From assembly GCA_003194525.1 (NCBI GenBank), contig NBIV01000090.1, positions 124,001-188,000 of the forward strand: DNA of 64,000 nt, given 5' to 3'. Of this stretch, positions 63,927 through 64,000 are shown in pieces. The stretch is from Gracilariopsis chorda (taxonomy: Eukaryota; Rhodophyta; Florideophyceae; Gracilariales; Gracilariaceae). Under the pieces are notes generated by a model. That model saw only the letters and a list, made by a program, of their open reading frames with translations. It was not told where the DNA came from and searched no databases. A program made the position numbers and the translations under genes. Numbering within the stretch: the stretch's first letter is position 1; every line of letters begins with the position of its first letter.

Positions 63927-64000
63927 ACGGGGGGTGGTTACGGTATCAGCTAAGTACTGAGGCTGTTCTGCATCATTCCTTGGGCCTTGCGGAAGGTTGA

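Larger units (their letters stand above)
54553..64000 (-). mobile_element. Ty3/gypsy chromovirus (gypsy-2), runs off the window
   Basis: Minus-strand order from the right edge: gag, protease, reverse transcriptase/RNase H, integrase, chromodomain; then a plus-strand antisense ORF; then polypurine tract and 3' LTR. The left LTR boundary is uncertain (about 54,450-54,600) because the other LTR lies outside the window. It shares its architecture with gypsy-1 but is clearly diverged. Its integrase is intact; reverse transcriptase and gag are broken. Confidence 0.88.

Noticed and set aside
1..64000. tRNA, rRNA or CRISPR features.
   Set aside because: No cloverleaf-like arms, rRNA stretches or regularly spaced repeats were recognised by eye; a covariance-model scan was not possible.

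Overview
The window looks like nuclear DNA of a red alga, most likely a florideophyte similar to Chondrus (inference). Host genes are compact and show few or no introns in their coding parts. Several have a TATA box about 100-140 bp upstream of the start. Host genes sit in islands between blocks of LTR retrotransposons and DNA transposons. No rRNA, tRNA or CRISPR array was seen.

Layout. 1-8.3 kb is a host island: an M20-family amidohydrolase (+), a small secreted Cys-rich protein (-), and a complete eukaryotic nitrate reductase (-). 8.3-10.9 kb holds no confident gene. 10,939-26,872 is a decayed Ty1/copia element with 90-bp LTRs and target duplication ACAAT. It is split by a younger Ty3/gypsy chromovirus at 12,580-23,912 (target duplication TCAAC). 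27,027-30,460 is a decayed PIF/Harbinger element that carries a solo LTR, a Myb/SANT-like gene remnant and a broken transposase. Its right end abuts the stop codon of a five-finger C2H2 gene. 31-44 kb is a second host island: a secreted orphan protein, a secreted AA15-like lytic polysaccharide monooxygenase (LPMO), and two secreted GMC-type FAD oxidoreductases in tandem. 44.8-46.4 kb is an intact Tigger/pogo-like transposase gene. 49-53 kb contains three solo LTRs related to the gypsy-1 LTR, followed by a dead DDE transposase. About 54.5 kb to the window end is a second chromovirus (gypsy-2), cut off in gag by the window edge.

How the parts relate. The LPMO and the two GMC proteins are all predicted to be extracellular and lie within 7 kb, which suggests a cell-wall redox cluster. 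Both chromoviruses carry a long extra ORF in antisense orientation between the chromodomain and the LTR. The two antisense ORFs resemble each other in scattered motifs, so this looks like a conserved, non-canonical retroelement gene. That ORF and the LPMO/GMC cluster are the most interesting items here.
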